This document shows positions 1-9,205 of a stretch of DNA of 64,000 bases, one piece after another. Every line of letters starts with the position of its first letter. The stretch's first letter is position 1. The position numbers and the translations under genes were made by a program. The DNA lies in NCBI RefSeq assembly GCF_900155685.1, contig NZ_LT732548.1, forward strand, positions 761,284 to 825,283. The letters run 5' to 3'. This DNA is from Paenibacillus bouchesdurhonensis. GTDB lineage: Bacteria; Bacillota; Bacilli; Paenibacillales; Paenibacillaceae. Under the pieces are notes generated by a model. It worked only from the letters and a program-made list of their open reading frames with translations, made no database searches and was not told where the DNA came from.

Positions 1-1
1 C

Positions 2-886
2 CGCACGCCTGTGCGCGGTGAAGCGGAGCTCACCGCGCTGTGCCGCAGCCTGCCGCAGGTGCAGGCTGCGCTGGAGGCGGGCGTAGGGATGATCTACGCC
101 GACTTTGAATTCATTAAGCAATTCCCGGCAGCAGTGGAAGCCGTACATGCTGCGGGCAAACAGATTGCGCTGGCAACACCGCGCATCCATATGCCGGGCG
201 AGAACGGCTACCATAACAATATCCTGCGTCTTCAGCCAGACGCGGTGCTGGTGCGCAACACCGGAGCGCTGTATTACTACCTGCGCCATCGGCAGGAGAA
301 TCCGGACGCAAAGCACCCGCGGCTCATCGGTGATTTCTCGCTGAATATGGCGAATCATAAAACGGTAGAGCTGTTCCTGGATGCAGGCTGCGACATCGTT
401 ACGCCATCTTACGATCTCAACATTCAGCAGATGGTTGATTTGCTGGGACAGAGCCAGGGCATGGCGGCAGACATGGAAATCGTCATTCACCAGCACTTGC
501 CGATGTTCCATACGGAGCACTGCGTATACTGCACCTTCCTGAGCGAGGGCACGGATTATACAAACTGCGGGCGCCCTTGTGAAGAGCACAGAGTATCGCT
601 GCAGGATCGGATCGGCATGTCCCATCCCGTTCGCGTCGATGAAGGATGCCGCAACACGGTATACAATGCGATTGAGCAATCCGGTGCGGAATATTTGCAG
701 AACTTCCTGGAGCTAGGCGTGCGGAGCTACCGCGTGGAATTTCTGGAAGAGACGCCGGAGCAGGTGCATGAGGTTATCCGTCTCTATAGCCAAGCCTTGC
801 GCGGAGAAATTAGCGGCACGCAAGTATGGAAGACGTTAAAAGCAACAAACCAGCTCGGCGTGACACGCGGACAGTTGGTGAAATAA
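2..886 (+). CDS. U32-family peptidase-like protein, C-terminal part (cut by window edge)
   Basis: The reading frame is open to the left edge of the window, so only the last ~295 codons are present and the true start lies upstream. The protein has the alternating beta/alpha pattern of U32 'peptidase' proteins and the family's cysteine cluster (a CxxC followed 11 residues later by CxxxC, in the stretch around HCVYC and NCGRPC). Several U32 proteins are now known as RNA-hydroxylation factors rather than proteases, so the peptidase name is only a family label. A strong rho-independent terminator follows directly, so this ends its transcription unit and is unrelated to the microcompartment genes downstream. 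Confidence 0.8.
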   Translation, partial: RTPVRGEAELTALCRSLPQVQAALEAGVGMIYADFEFIKQFPAAVEAVHAAGKQIALATPRIHMPGENGYHNNILRLQPDAVLVRNTGALYYYLRHRQENPDAKHPRLIGDFSLNMANHKTVELFLDAGCDIVTPSYDLNIQQMVDLLGQSQGMAADMEIVIHQHLPMFHTEHCVYCTFLSEGTDYTNCGRPCEEHRVSLQDRIGMSHPVRVDEGCRNTVYNAIEQSGAEYLQNFLELGVRSYRVEFLEETPEQVHEVIRLYSQALRGEISGTQVWKTLKATNQLGVTRGQLVK

Positions 887-890
887 GCTA

Positions 891-938
891 GAGCCCCCTT
901 TGAACGTCATCTTTGACGGAAAGAGGGGGCTCTTTTTT
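891..938 (+). terminator. Rho-independent terminator after U32 gene
   Basis: A nine-base stem (GAGCCCCCT pairing with AGGGGGCTC) encloses a second stem (CGTCA/TGACG) and is followed by a run of seven T. Confidence 0.9.
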
Positions 939-971
939 TACAAATGTATGTTGAGCTTGAAGGAGTTAAGC

Positions 972-1166
972 TTAATTACTTTTTAATCTCACCATTAATT
1001 GATAGAAGATATAAATGCTAAGCAGAATAAAAGATAGGAATGTGATTACTGCTAAACTGCCCCCAACTTGGGAATCTCGCAAAAATACTAATCCAACTAG
1101 ACTCAAAATCATGTTAATTAGAAACCACCAGATCATAGCTCGTCCCGCAGCTTTGTTGAAAATCAT
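972..1166 (-). CDS. Small two-helix membrane protein, hypothetical
   Basis: A 64-residue frame with two clear hydrophobic segments (roughly residues 11-28 and 38-58) joined by a short polar loop (RDSQVGG) and ending in a basic tail (RLKSN). No family is recognised. The upstream AGAAGT is a weak ribosome binding site. It sits beside the remnants of an insertion sequence and a decayed gene, so it may be an old passenger or a relic. The membrane-protein-like composition argues modestly for a real gene. Confidence 0.35.
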   Translation of the reverse strand: MIFNKAAGRAMIWWFLINMILSLVGLVFLRDSQVGGSLAVITFLSFILLSIYIFYQLMVRLKSN

Positions 1167-1172
1167 ACTTCT

Positions 1173-1212
1173 AAATGCATCCGTTAGTTTGCTAATTTAT
1201 AACACATCCTTA
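1173..1212. repeat. 40-bp flank repeat, copy 1 (partner at 20950-20989)
   Basis: This stretch (beginning AAATGCATCC and ending ACACATCCTTA) recurs with only a few mismatches at 20950-20989. In both places it lies just beyond the 3' end of a copy of the same ~210-residue protein gene family, here ruined and there intact. That indicates the gene was duplicated together with its downstream flank. Confidence 0.75.
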
Positions 1213-1230
1213 GAATCAAAAGATTTGTAT

Positions 1231-1580
1231 CCTCAATCTCCAAGCGAAGCGATTATCCTGCCCACAGATAGGGTTGTCGTATAATCAGCGGGCGTTCCAG
1301 AATGCTTGTGACCAGTCGGTCAGAAGATTGTTGAAGTCGGTGGATTAGAATTCAATAAAGACATCGTTACCCACATGCCGCTGCAGTCTCTATAGCTAAA
1401 GCAGTCGCATATTACGGCATCATGACGTGTTGTCCATTCGGGAAGAGGATCGGGAATGGATTCTAATTTTTGATCGCAAGCCCCGACGACGAGCCTGGCC
1501 TTGGTTAAAGCACCAAAGGGCTCAGCTTCGGCAAAGAAAGTTTTTACAACCTCACCGCCAACGTACTCTAGTTGGTATTT
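1231..1580 (-). pseudogene. Decayed copy of the ~210-residue protein gene found intact at 21177-21821
   Basis: About 340 bases match the last half of the gene at 21177-21821 at high identity (both begin CCTCAATCT, then share AAGCGAAGCGATTATCCTGC), but small insertions and deletions destroy the frame. The match stops near the GTTTTTACAACCTCACC segment, after which transposase sequence begins. The 5' half of the gene is therefore missing, replaced by or lost next to an insertion-sequence fragment. No function is expected. Confidence 0.8.
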
Positions 1581-1850
1581 CCGTTCAATTCGCTTTTGCG
1601 TTTCGGCTGTTTCTTCTCGTAGGATTGGATTGCTACACTGTCGATCGGCACGTGACTTCCATCGATGGTTCCTTCCTCTTTACAGCGTGTGACGAGATCC
1701 TCAAACAACGTTTAGCCAGTCCGCTACTGTGCTGAAGAAGATAGATAAACGCTTTAGTTTCAAGTTTTTGAAGTTCTTCAAAGAAAAATGACTTTCTTGT
1801 AAAATATACATAGTGACTCCATTCTCTTGGGTTTACTGGGTTTATCGGCA
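1581..1850 (-). pseudogene. Fragment of an IS1182/IS5-like DDE transposase, internally deleted
   Basis: Read on the minus strand, the piece nearest 1850 corresponds to a transposase start (MYILQES) with its leader, matching the rearranged element at 19645-20734. It continues as frameshifted matches and then jumps to the catalytic-region segment IDGSHVPIDS and KKQPKRKSE near 1600. The section between is deleted. It directly abuts the ruined gene at 1231-1580, so the element took part in that gene's decay. Confidence 0.75.
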
Positions 1851-2142
1851 GAACCCCAATAAGAGCATGGATGATGATGGGTTATTTGGATTATAGGTAT
1901 GAATGAGTATTATTTGGTAAAAAAACCATAAAAAATATAGGGGTTTATGTTGATTTATACCAAAAACAATATAAATGATGAATAAATACAACATAAAACA
2001 ATAAATATTAATTGCAATGTCAGTAAGAACATGATAACATCTGATTACAAACAACAAAATGATACGTTTAGCTGGATGTAGTTGAAAGTTTGTTGCTTGT
2101 ATTCTTTATGAAAATTTATATCAAAACAAAGGGGCTGGAAAT
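1851..2142 (+). promoter_or_regulatory. AT-rich leader and likely promoter of the sugar ABC operon
   Basis: No gene is seen here. A possible promoter has TTGCAA at 2012-2017 and a -10-like TGATAA near 2032-2037. The spacing is short, so this is tentative. The stretch carries A-rich, AACAACAAAA-type motifs (for example 2050-2059) resembling those in front of the microcompartment operon around 9361-9376, which could be a shared operator. AAAGGGG at 2129-2135 serves as the ribosome binding site of the next gene. Confidence 0.4.
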
Positions 2143-3282
2143 ATGAAATACAAATTTATGAAAACGCTTATCATTAGTTTGCTGGCCGTGTTTTTGGTGA
2201 TTACAGGCTGTTCGACTGGTGGCGGAACTAACAAAGGGACTGATGAAGGTTCTTCCAAGAGTGCAGGCGAGAAGAAAGTCGTCGTCGAAGGATTGCCGGA
2301 TGCCATCAAGAGCAAGGATAACATCAAATTAATGGTAGTCCGCAAAATCGGTGGGGATGACCATACTGCACAGTTTCTGGCTGGAGCCAAGCAGGAAGGC
2401 GAATCGATGGGAATTACAGTGGATACTTTCACGGCAAATGGCGATACGGCAAGATTCCATGATGCAATCTTGCAGGCTGTAGACAAAAATTATGATGGAA
2501 TCATTATTTCACATGGTGATGATGCAGCTACCGTTGACGAAGTGAAGATGATCGTTGATAAGGGCATTCCCGTAGTAACTTTTGACTCAAACCCTGATTT
2601 GAAGAATATTCCCGGTGTCACATTAACATCGCAGGATGATGAGGCGCTTGCCAAGTTAACTCTTGATAACCTGATCAAAGAGAAGGGCGAGAATGCGAAG
2701 ATCATTTATCTGTGGGTTGACGGTTTCCCTCCAATGGTAAGACGTAACAATGTGTATCAAGAAGTATTGAAGCAATACCCTGGTATCGTTGAAGTAGAAC
2801 GCTTTGGCGTAGCTGCTGGAGACACTTCTGTGCAAACGCAAAACGCGGTTTCCGCCATGCTGACGAAGCATAAGAAAGGTGAGATCGATGCTGTGTTCGC
2901 GGCTTGGGATGCATTCGCTATCGGTGCAACCAGAGCCATTAAGGAAGCTGGACGCGATGAAATCCAAATCTATGGTATCGACGTATCGAATAGTGACCTT
3001 CAACTGCTTCAAATGGAAGGAAGTCCATGGGTATCCACGGCTGCAGTTGATCCTCAAATGATCGGTGCTGTTAACGTTCGAATTCTACTTAATAAAATTG
3101 CTGGTGAAGAAACACCGCAAACTTATGATTTGGAAGCAAGTCTTATTACACAAGAGAAGCTTAAGGAGTCCACGGAACCGGTCAACATGGTCAATCTGTC
3201 GGAGGTTGTTCCGGGATGGGGCAAAACAGATGCATTCTTAACAGACTGGATGAAAGCGCTTAAGGACGCTTATAAAAAATAG
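2143..3282 (+). CDS. Sugar ABC transporter substrate-binding lipoprotein (ribose/RbsB type)
   Basis: This 379-residue protein starts with a lipoprotein signal peptide: basic MKYKFMK, a hydrophobic core and the lipobox VITGCS, predicting a lipid anchor at Cys23 on the outer face of the membrane. The mature part is a type I periplasmic binding protein of the RbsB class (alternating Rossmann-like lobes, with segments such as DGIIISHGD and VFAAWDAFAIG). It is followed by an RbsA-type ATPase and an RbsC-type permease, so it delivers a sugar to that importer. Given the downstream kinase and isomerase, the ligand is probably a 5-modified ribose or its nucleoside, which is inference. Confidence 0.9.
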   Translation: MKYKFMKTLIISLLAVFLVITGCSTGGGTNKGTDEGSSKSAGEKKVVVEGLPDAIKSKDNIKLMVVRKIGGDDHTAQFLAGAKQEGESMGITVDTFTANGDTARFHDAILQAVDKNYDGIIISHGDDAATVDEVKMIVDKGIPVVTFDSNPDLKNIPGVTLTSQDDEALAKLTLDNLIKEKGENAKIIYLWVDGFPPMVRRNNVYQEVLKQYPGIVEVERFGVAAGDTSVQTQNAVSAMLTKHKKGEIDAVFAAWDAFAIGATRAIKEAGRDEIQIYGIDVSNSDLQLLQMEGSPWVSTAAVDPQMIGAVNVRILLNKIAGEETPQTYDLEASLITQEKLKESTEPVNMVNLSEVVPGWGKTDAFLTDWMKALKDAYKK

Positions 3283-3304
3283 CGTTACTAATACCCCGGT
3301 TGTA

Positions 3305-3328
3305 AGCGCTCTCCCTATAGAGGGCGCT
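3305..3328 (+). promoter_or_regulatory. Intercistronic stem-loop after binding-protein gene
   Basis: AGCGCTCTC pairs with GAGGGCGCT (with a G-U pair) around a short loop. No T-run follows. Such hairpins after the first gene of binding-protein operons usually protect the upstream mRNA so that the binding protein is made in excess over the membrane parts. Confidence 0.6.
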
Positions 3329-3362
3329 ATATACAACTACACGGGCTAGAGGGTGGCAAGAA

Positions 3363-4877
3363 ATGGACGATATGAAAAGATCCAACATCGAAATGAAAAA
3401 AATCTCGATCGAGTTCCCTGGAGTTAAGGCGTTAAAGGAAGTTGATTTTGTTACAGAATCTGGAGTAAGCCATGCTCTGATCGGTGCCAACGGCGCAGGT
3501 AAATCAACGCTTATGAAAGTCCTTTCCGGTGCCTATAACCACTATACAGGTGAAATCTTCATTGATGGCAAGCTGGTCAATATTCGTTCTCCGAAGGATG
3601 CCAAGGATTTGGGCATTCAGATCGTGTATCAGGAGGTCGATACAGCCTTAATCCCTTATCTTACCGTTGGTGAGAATATCATGCTGGATGAAACCGTAAA
3701 TGATATGGGCGGCAGGCAGTTTGTGAACTGGAAGGAGATACATCGTAAATCAAAGGAAGTGCTGGCTAGACTCCATGTTCCAGTCTCCACCAAGAAGCTT
3801 GCCAGTGAGTTAACCTTGGCAGAGAAGCAAATGGTGCTTATCGCAAGAGCTATCTCCAAGGAATGCAAATATTTGATTCTTGATGAGCCTACAGCTCCGC
3901 TAAGTCATGCCGAAACCGAAGAGTTGTTTCGAATAGTCAGAGATTTGAAGCAAGCGAACGTAGGCGTAATCTTCATTTCTCATCGTCTGCCTGAGCTGTT
4001 TGAAATTTGTGATGATATAACGATCATGCGCGACGGCGAGTTTGTCATTAAAGAGAAGATTGGGAATTTGGTTCAGAATCAAGTGGTTGAATATATGCTC
4101 GGCAAGAAAATGGATCAGCAGTTTCCGAAGCATAATATCACCATCGGCGAGAAGTGCTTTGAGATCAAAGGCTTCAGTGACGGGACGAATATTCAGGATA
4201 TTAACATGTATGTGCGCAAAGGCGAGGTTGTTGGCCTGGCTGGACTCGTTGGTGCAGGGAAGACAGAGCTATGTAAAGCGTTGTTTGGTTTAAGCAAGGT
4301 CAGGACGGGAGAGTTGATCCTGAACGGCCGAAAGCTGGCTTATAAAACTCCGCATGCAGCAGTGAAGGAAGGGATTGCCCTTGTGCCGGAGGAACGCCGC
4401 AAGGAAGGCATTCTCGTCTCTGAATCTGTTTCAGTCAATCTAACTGCGGTAAGCTTGGGCAAATTCACCAGCTTGAGGACTTTCCTTAACTTTAAGAAGG
4501 AGAAGGAGATTTCTAGACAGATGATCGCCAGCCTGGGCGTCAAGACACCTCATGAACAAACAAAAGTAAAAAATCTTTCAGGCGGTAATCAGCAGAAAAT
4601 TGCTATCGGCAAATGGCTTGTCGGTGATGCCGAGGTATATATATTCGATGAACCAACCAAAGGCGTCGATGTCGGCGCAAAGCGTGACATATTCGAACTG
4701 ATTTCCGGTTTAGCGGCAAAGGGGAAATGCGTCATTTACGCATCCTGTGAAATGTCGGAGCTGCTGGGGATTTCTGATCGTATGTACGTGCTCTATGACG
4801 GTCAGGTTGTCAAGGAGCTGGAAACAAGCAAAACAAATGAAGAAGAGATACTGTTCTACTCGACTGGAGGCAAGTAG
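3363..4877 (+). CDS. Sugar ABC transporter ATP-binding protein with two ATPase domains (RbsA type)
   Basis: At 504 residues this has the usual length of the RbsA/MglA class, with two fused ATPase halves. The first half carries Walker A GANGAGKST and a degenerate signature LTLAEKQ; the Walker B region reads YLILDEPTAPLS. The second carries GLVGAGKTE, LSGGNQQK and VYIFDEPTKGVD. A weaker first signature motif is normal in this class. It powers uptake through the permease encoded two bases downstream. The gene is translated as part of the binding protein/ATPase/permease operon. Confidence 0.95.
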   Translation: MDDMKRSNIEMKKISIEFPGVKALKEVDFVTESGVSHALIGANGAGKSTLMKVLSGAYNHYTGEIFIDGKLVNIRSPKDAKDLGIQIVYQEVDTALIPYLTVGENIMLDETVNDMGGRQFVNWKEIHRKSKEVLARLHVPVSTKKLASELTLAEKQMVLIARAISKECKYLILDEPTAPLSHAETEELFRIVRDLKQANVGVIFISHRLPELFEICDDITIMRDGEFVIKEKIGNLVQNQVVEYMLGKKMDQQFPKHNITIGEKCFEIKGFSDGTNIQDINMYVRKGEVVGLAGLVGAGKTELCKALFGLSKVRTGELILNGRKLAYKTPHAAVKEGIALVPEERRKEGILVSESVSVNLTAVSLGKFTSLRTFLNFKKEKEISRQMIASLGVKTPHEQTKVKNLSGGNQQKIAIGKWLVGDAEVYIFDEPTKGVDVGAKRDIFELISGLAAKGKCVIYASCEMSELLGISDRMYVLYDGQVVKELETSKTNEEEILFYSTGGK

Positions 4878-4878
4878 T

Positions 4879-5871
4879 ATGAGCAAAGGGAACTCGGTAC
4901 AAACAGCTCGTAAATTTGATTTCTTTGATATCCTGTACAAGTACGGAACCTTGATTACCATCGTGGCCCTGATTGCATTCTTCGGAATAATGTCGGATAG
5001 CTTCCTGCAAGGATCTAATATTATTAATATTCTAAGGTCAATCTCCATCGTAACGATTATCGCGATCGGGATTACGATCTCCCTGTCGGTTGACGGTTTT
5101 GACTTGTCGGTCGGCTCTGTTGCATCGCTAGCGAATGCAGTCGTCATTTCTATGTTCGTCTGGTACGGTCAGAACATCGTGCTGGGCATTATTGTAGCAA
5201 TTGCCGTTAGCCTGATTGTCGGGATTCTTAATTCCTTCGCGATCGTAAAGCTGCGCATTCCGGATATGTTAATGACCCTGGCTATGATGTTCATTGTTCA
5301 GGGGATTGCCTTGACTTATACAAGAGGCGCGACCGTATCCGAGAACATGGTTATGCCGGACGGCAGCTTCGCGACAGGTACAATCAGCCCGCTCTTTGCC
5401 AAGCTGGGTCAGGTTCCTTGGATCATTATCATTATGGTCGTTGTCGTAGCCGTTGTTCATATTTTCTTGAATTATACGAAACACGGTCGCTATATGTACG
5501 TGATCGGGGGGAACCCAGAAGCTGCCAAGCTCTCCGGGATCGCTGTAAATAAATATCGCGTTGCAGCTTACCTGTTGTCTGCTCTGTTCGCAGCTATCGG
5601 CGGTATTATTCTGGCATCGCGGGTTATGACCGCTGAAGTTAACGCAGGCGCTCCCTATCTGATGGATGCAGTAGCTGCGGCCTTCATCGGCTTATCGGTT
5701 CTTGGTTCGGGAAAACCGAATGCGATTGGTACCTTTGTCGGTGCGATTCTGATCGGGGTTCTACAGAATGGGCTTGTTATGATGTCTGTTCCGTACTATG
5801 CGATGGATATTGTCAAAGGAACCGTTCTAGCTCTGGCGCTAGCTCTGACCTATTACAAGAATAAATCATAA
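4879..5871 (+). CDS. Sugar ABC transporter permease (RbsC type)
   Basis: A 330-residue polytopic membrane protein of the BPD_transp_2 (RbsC/AraH) family, with about eight to ten hydrophobic helices and the family motif DLSVGSVASLA near residues 74-84. The ATG at 4879 is preferred over upstream in-frame starts: it lies one base after the stop of the ATPase gene, with GGAGG in that gene's last codons as ribosome binding site. The upstream alternative would overlap the ATPase by 130 bases. It completes a single-permease importer, which presumably homodimerises. Confidence 0.93.
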   Translation: MSKGNSVQTARKFDFFDILYKYGTLITIVALIAFFGIMSDSFLQGSNIINILRSISIVTIIAIGITISLSVDGFDLSVGSVASLANAVVISMFVWYGQNIVLGIIVAIAVSLIVGILNSFAIVKLRIPDMLMTLAMMFIVQGIALTYTRGATVSENMVMPDGSFATGTISPLFAKLGQVPWIIIIMVVVVAVVHIFLNYTKHGRYMYVIGGNPEAAKLSGIAVNKYRVAAYLLSALFAAIGGIILASRVMTAEVNAGAPYLMDAVAAAFIGLSVLGSGKPNAIGTFVGAILIGVLQNGLVMMSVPYYAMDIVKGTVLALALALTYYKNKS

Positions 5872-5961
5872 TGGACTAAGGCTAACTTCATTGATTTCAT
5901 CAAAATAACTATCGTTTCTCGCAGGTGAAGCATTTAATCTTTACAGGAGGTATGGGAGAAA

Positions 5962-7182
5962 ATGAGAGATTTCAGCACTTATTTTACAATGAAGGAATCA
6001 GATGTAATTGCATATGCAGCAACACAACTAGACATATTTGATCAGGATGCGGACTTGGTATGCACCGAAATCGGGGATGGAAATCTGAACTTCGTGTTTC
6101 GGATCCAGGACAAGAAATCGGGCAAATCAGTGATAGTGAAGCAGGCGGGTCCAGTAGCTAGAATTTCCAGTGATATCGTGGTTTCTACCGACCGTAACCG
6201 GATCGAGAGCGAGATTCTTGCCATCCAGTACCAACTCGCGCCCGGTTCTGTTCCGCAAATTTACAAATTTGACAGTGCGATGAATTGCTGCGTAATGGAG
6301 GATTTGTCCGATCATGTCATTATGAGAAAGGCGCTTATGGAACATAAGCAATTTCCTCTGTTTGCTGATCATATCACAACCTTCTTGGCAAGGACTTTGC
6401 TGCTTACCTCGGATGTTGTCATGAATCATAAAGAGAAGAAGGATCTCGTTAAGCGCTTCATTAATCAGGATCTGTGCGAGATTACTGAGGATCTAGTATA
6501 TACAGAGCCGTTCTATGACTGTCCCCGTAATGATGTATTCGGTCCAACCCGAGCATTTGCCGAGGAACATCTATGGAAGGATGAGGCATTGCTGCTGGAG
6601 ACCGCTAAGCTGAAGTTTGAATTCATGACGAATGCACAATCGCTAATTCATGGCGATCTGCATACCGGATCGATCTTCATCAAGGAGGATTCAACTAAGA
6701 TCTTCGACCCTGAATTTGCCTTCTACGGTCCTGCAGGCTATGACATCGGCAATGTCATAGCTAACCTGATCTTTGCATACATTAACGCTGAAATGACAAT
6801 GGAGGCAGGTGTGGCCAAGGAGAAGCATATCGCTTGGTTGCTTGAGACAATCCAGTCTATCATAGATTTATTCCAGGATAAATGGAACAAGCTGTGGGAT
6901 GAGAAGGCGGCGGATCGGGTTGCCCGTTACGAGGGCTTCAAGTCCTTCTATCTAGGCAATATACTTAAGGATACCGCGGCTGTAGCTGGTCTTGAAATGA
7001 TTCGTAGAACCCTTGGTCTGGCTCATGTGAAGGACATAACGTCTATAGCTGATGAGGCTAAGCGCGCAGAGGCTGAGAAGTTCTGTTTAATTGTAGGCAA
7101 GCGGTTCATCATGGAGAGGGAGCAGTTAACTACAGGCACTAAATACGTGGAAATTTTGCAGGCGGGGGTGCAGCATGACTAA
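5962..7182 (+). CDS. 5-methylthioribose kinase-like sugar kinase (MtnK/DrdK type)
   Basis: This 406-residue protein matches the MtnK family of the aminoglycoside-phosphotransferase fold. It has [10 protein letters not shown] as the nucleotide loop near residue 38, the catalytic [12 protein letters not shown] and the metal motif [16 protein letters not shown]. The family phosphorylates 5-methylthioribose at C1, and DrdK relatives phosphorylate 5-deoxyribose. The sequence alone cannot separate the two. AGGAGG at 5945-5950 precedes the ATG. The stop overlaps the start of the isomerase gene by eight bases, so the two enzymes are translationally coupled and sit just after the importer. Confidence 0.88.
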   Translation: MRDFSTYFTMKESDVIAYAATQLDIFDQDADLVCTEIGDGNLNFVFRIQDKKSGKSVIVKQAGPVARISSDIVVSTDRNRIESEILAIQYQLAPGSVPQIYKFDSAMNCCVMEDLSDHVIMRKALMEHKQFPLFADHITTFLARTLLLTSDVVMNHKEKKDLVKRFINQDLCEITEDLVYTEPFYDCPRNDVFGPTRAFAEEHLWKDEALLLETAKLKFEFMTNAQSLIHGDLHTGSIFIKEDSTKIFDPEFAFYGPAGYDIGNVIANLIFAYINAEMTMEAGVAKEKHIAWLLETIQSIIDLFQDKWNKLWDEKAADRVARYEGFKSFYLGNILKDTAAVAGLEMIRRTLGLAHVKDITSIADEAKRAEAEKFCLIVGKRFIMEREQLTTGTKYVEILQAGVQHD

Positions 7183-8257
7183 TCAACAGGATATTCTATC
7201 ATCTGTAATTCAATCCGTAACATTGGACGATACTAACGATACACTTATCATTCTTGATCAGACCTTGCTTCCGAATGAGAAGGTGTTCCTTGAGCTCCAG
7301 GAGATGAAGGATATATGGGATGCCATTTATCATCTGCGTGTTCGCGGTGCTCCCGCTATCGGGATTGCAGCGGGATACGGTGTATATCTCGGAACGAAGC
7401 AATCCGGGGCGGAAACCTATGATGAACTGTATGCTGATTTCCTCAAGGCGAAGGAATATTTGGCTTCCTCAAGACCAACGGCAGTGAACCTGTTCTGGGC
7501 GCTTGACCGTATGGAAGCCCGTTTCAAGCGAGAGGCGGGCAAGTCTGTGGCTGAAGTGAAGGCTGCCTTGCTTGAAGAGTCTGAGTTGATCCGCTCCGAG
7601 GATGAGCAAATCTGTAAAAATATCGGTGAATACGCACTATCCTTGCTTAAGCCGGGGATGGGATTATTAACGCATTGCAATGCCGGAACGATAGCGACTG
7701 CCAAGTATGGTACTGCGCTTGCACCGATGTATTTAGGTCAAGAACGTGATTATAACTTCAAGGTTTATGCGGACGAGACGCGCCCGCTGCTTCAAGGAGC
7801 CCGTCTTACGGCATGGGAACTGAAGGAAGCCGGCGTAGACGTTACCCTGATCTGTGATAATATGGCTTCCATCGTAATGAAGGAGGGCAAGATTCAAGCT
7901 GTCCTCGTCGGCTGCGACCGTGTTGCCGAGAATGGCGATACTGCGAATAAGATCGGTACGTCGGGTGTGGCTATTCTGGCAAAACACTATGGAATTCCGT
8001 TCTATGTATGCGCCCCGTTATCCACGGTTGATTTGAACTGCAAACACGGCGACGATATTCATATCGAGCTAAGGCCATCTGAGGAAATCACTACGAAGTT
8101 TTACGTGAAGCCGCAGGCGCCGGAGGGTGTTCAGACGTATAATCCTAGCTTCGACGTAACAGACCATAGTTTGATTACGGCGATCATTACGGAGAATGGT
8201 ATTGCATACGCTCCGTTTGAAGAGAGTCTGCCGAAGATGTTCAAGGACAACCCATAG
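7175..8257 (+). CDS. Aldose-1-phosphate isomerase, MtnA/DrdI type
   Basis: This 360-residue protein belongs to the MtnA/eIF2B-related isomerases that turn 5-methylthioribose 1-phosphate (or 5-deoxyribose 1-phosphate) into the ribulose 1-phosphate. Visible motifs are [14 protein letters not shown], the catalytic Cys in [26 protein letters not shown] and the catalytic Asp in [17 protein letters not shown]. Length is normal, with a slightly long N-terminus ([12 protein letters not shown]). None of the later methionine-salvage genes (mtnB, mtnC/X/W, mtnD) is nearby. The aldolase across the regulator gene would take the product instead. A strong terminator follows. Confidence 0.9.
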   Translation: MTNQQDILSSVIQSVTLDDTNDTLIILDQTLLPNEKVFLELQEMKDIWDAIYHLRVRGAPAIGIAAGYGVYLGTKQSGAETYDELYADFLKAKEYLASSRPTAVNLFWALDRMEARFKREAGKSVAEVKAALLEESELIRSEDEQICKNIGEYALSLLKPGMGLLTHCNAGTIATAKYGTALAPMYLGQERDYNFKVYADETRPLLQGARLTAWELKEAGVDVTLICDNMASIVMKEGKIQAVLVGCDRVAENGDTANKIGTSGVAILAKHYGIPFYVCAPLSTVDLNCKHGDDIHIELRPSEEITTKFYVKPQAPEGVQTYNPSFDVTDHSLITAIITENGIAYAPFEESLPKMFKDNP

Positions 8258-8292
8258 GGTGATCTAAATATAGCTAGCGATTTTAGCCGATG

Positions 8293-8338
8293 AAGAGCAA
8301 CCTCTGGCCTGTAATGGCTCTGGGTTGCTCTTTTTTTT
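8293..8338 (+). terminator. Terminator after mtnA-like gene
   Basis: The arms AAGAGCAACC and GGGTTGCTC flank a loop and are followed by eight T. It closes the importer/kinase/isomerase unit. Confidence 0.9.
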
Positions 8339-8352
8339 GGAGTATTCAAATA

Positions 8353-8393
8353 AAGAGCCGCCTAGTCTGTGAATGTTCTGCAGGCTGGGCGGC
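8353..8393 (-). terminator. Terminator of the DeoR-family gene
   Basis: On the minus strand a 13-base-pair stem (GCCGCC side with GGCGGC, including G-U pairs) is followed by TCTTTATTT. It lies just after the stop of the regulator gene and faces the terminator of the isomerase gene. Confidence 0.75.
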
Positions 8394-8425
8394 TTGTTCG
8401 TCTTATGTTCCGGAGTGCGGAGGGA

Positions 8426-9190
8426 TTATTCCTCGCATTCCGTCAACGCTACATTATGGGCTTCCAAGAACTCGTGCCACTCCAGGCTGAGCGGTGTGTC
8501 AACGACGATGTTGTGGATATGTTCAAAGTCACAAATACTTGCAAAAGAAGTCCGGTCGAATTTAGTGTGATCCGCGATTAAGTACACGGTGTTAGCGCGT
8601 TCCACAGCCAGTCTCCGTACTTCAGCCTGCTGCTCATTGGAATCTGTGATTCCGTGCTGCATGCTGATCGTCCGGCAGGAGATGAAGGCAAGATCGAAAT
8701 AATAGCTGTTCATGTTCTGCTCAGCATTGCGGCCCAGCGCAGACATAGAACTGTTCGATACAACTCCGCCCACGATGACTAGACGAACATTCGGACTGTC
8801 TACTAGTGTGTTGACGATTTTGATTGAATTGGTTACTACAGTAATTCGTTTGTTTGCGATCATGTTGGCAATATACAAGGATGTTGTGGAGGCATCCAGA
8901 AATATAGAGTCCCCATTCTTGATGAATTCCACACACTTGCTGGCGATTCGTTTCTTGCCCTCCACATGGATATGTTCTCTCAGATTGACATTCACGTCAT
9001 TCTGCACTCCGTCCGGGATGTAGGCGCCTCCGTAAATCCGAATTAAAACCCCTTCGTCCTCCAATTGTTTTAGGTCTCGGCGGATCGTTTCCTCAGTTAC
9101 ATTGAACATCTCAGTAAGTTCGGCAACAGTTACATTTTTCTTCTCTATAATCAACTCTTTTATTTTGGCCTTACGGGCAACTGGTAACAT
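8426..9190 (-). CDS. DeoR/GlpR-family transcriptional regulator
   Basis: The N-terminus is a DeoR winged helix (VTVAELTEMFNVTEETIRRDLKQLEDEG) and the rest is the DeoR sensor domain (FLDASTTSLYIA, VVTNSIKIVNTL, VIVGGVV). Such regulators usually sense a sugar phosphate and repress a catabolic operon. The ATG at 9190 (MLPVARKAKI) gives the usual family N-terminus. A GTG five codons upstream is possible, but the AGGGGAG site ends one base before it. The gene lies between the kinase/isomerase unit and the divergent microcompartment operon, so it probably controls both, with a ribulose 1-phosphate intermediate as a likely inducer (inference). Confidence 0.9.
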   Translation of the reverse strand: MLPVARKAKIKELIIEKKNVTVAELTEMFNVTEETIRRDLKQLEDEGVLIRIYGGAYIPDGVQNDVNVNLREHIHVEGKKRIASKCVEFIKNGDSIFLDASTTSLYIANMIANKRITVVTNSIKIVNTLVDSPNVRLVIVGGVVSNSSMSALGRNAEQNMNSYYFDLAFISCRTISMQHGITDSNEQQAEVRRLAVERANTVYLIADHTKFDRTSFASICDFEHIHNIVVDTPLSLEWHEFLEAHNVALTECEE

Positions 9191-9205
9191 AAAGCGATCA
9201 CACAC

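Noticed and set aside
1015..1735. Plus-strand frames 1015-1284, 1427-1735 and 1501-1692
   Set aside because: They are the opposite strand of the small membrane ORF and of two recognisable pseudogenes.
5962..8257. Reading the kinase and isomerase as an ordinary methionine-salvage operon
   Set aside because: None of mtnB, mtnW/X or mtnD is present, while a sugar importer precedes and an aldolase plus shell operon follows. It remains the main alternative for these two genes.
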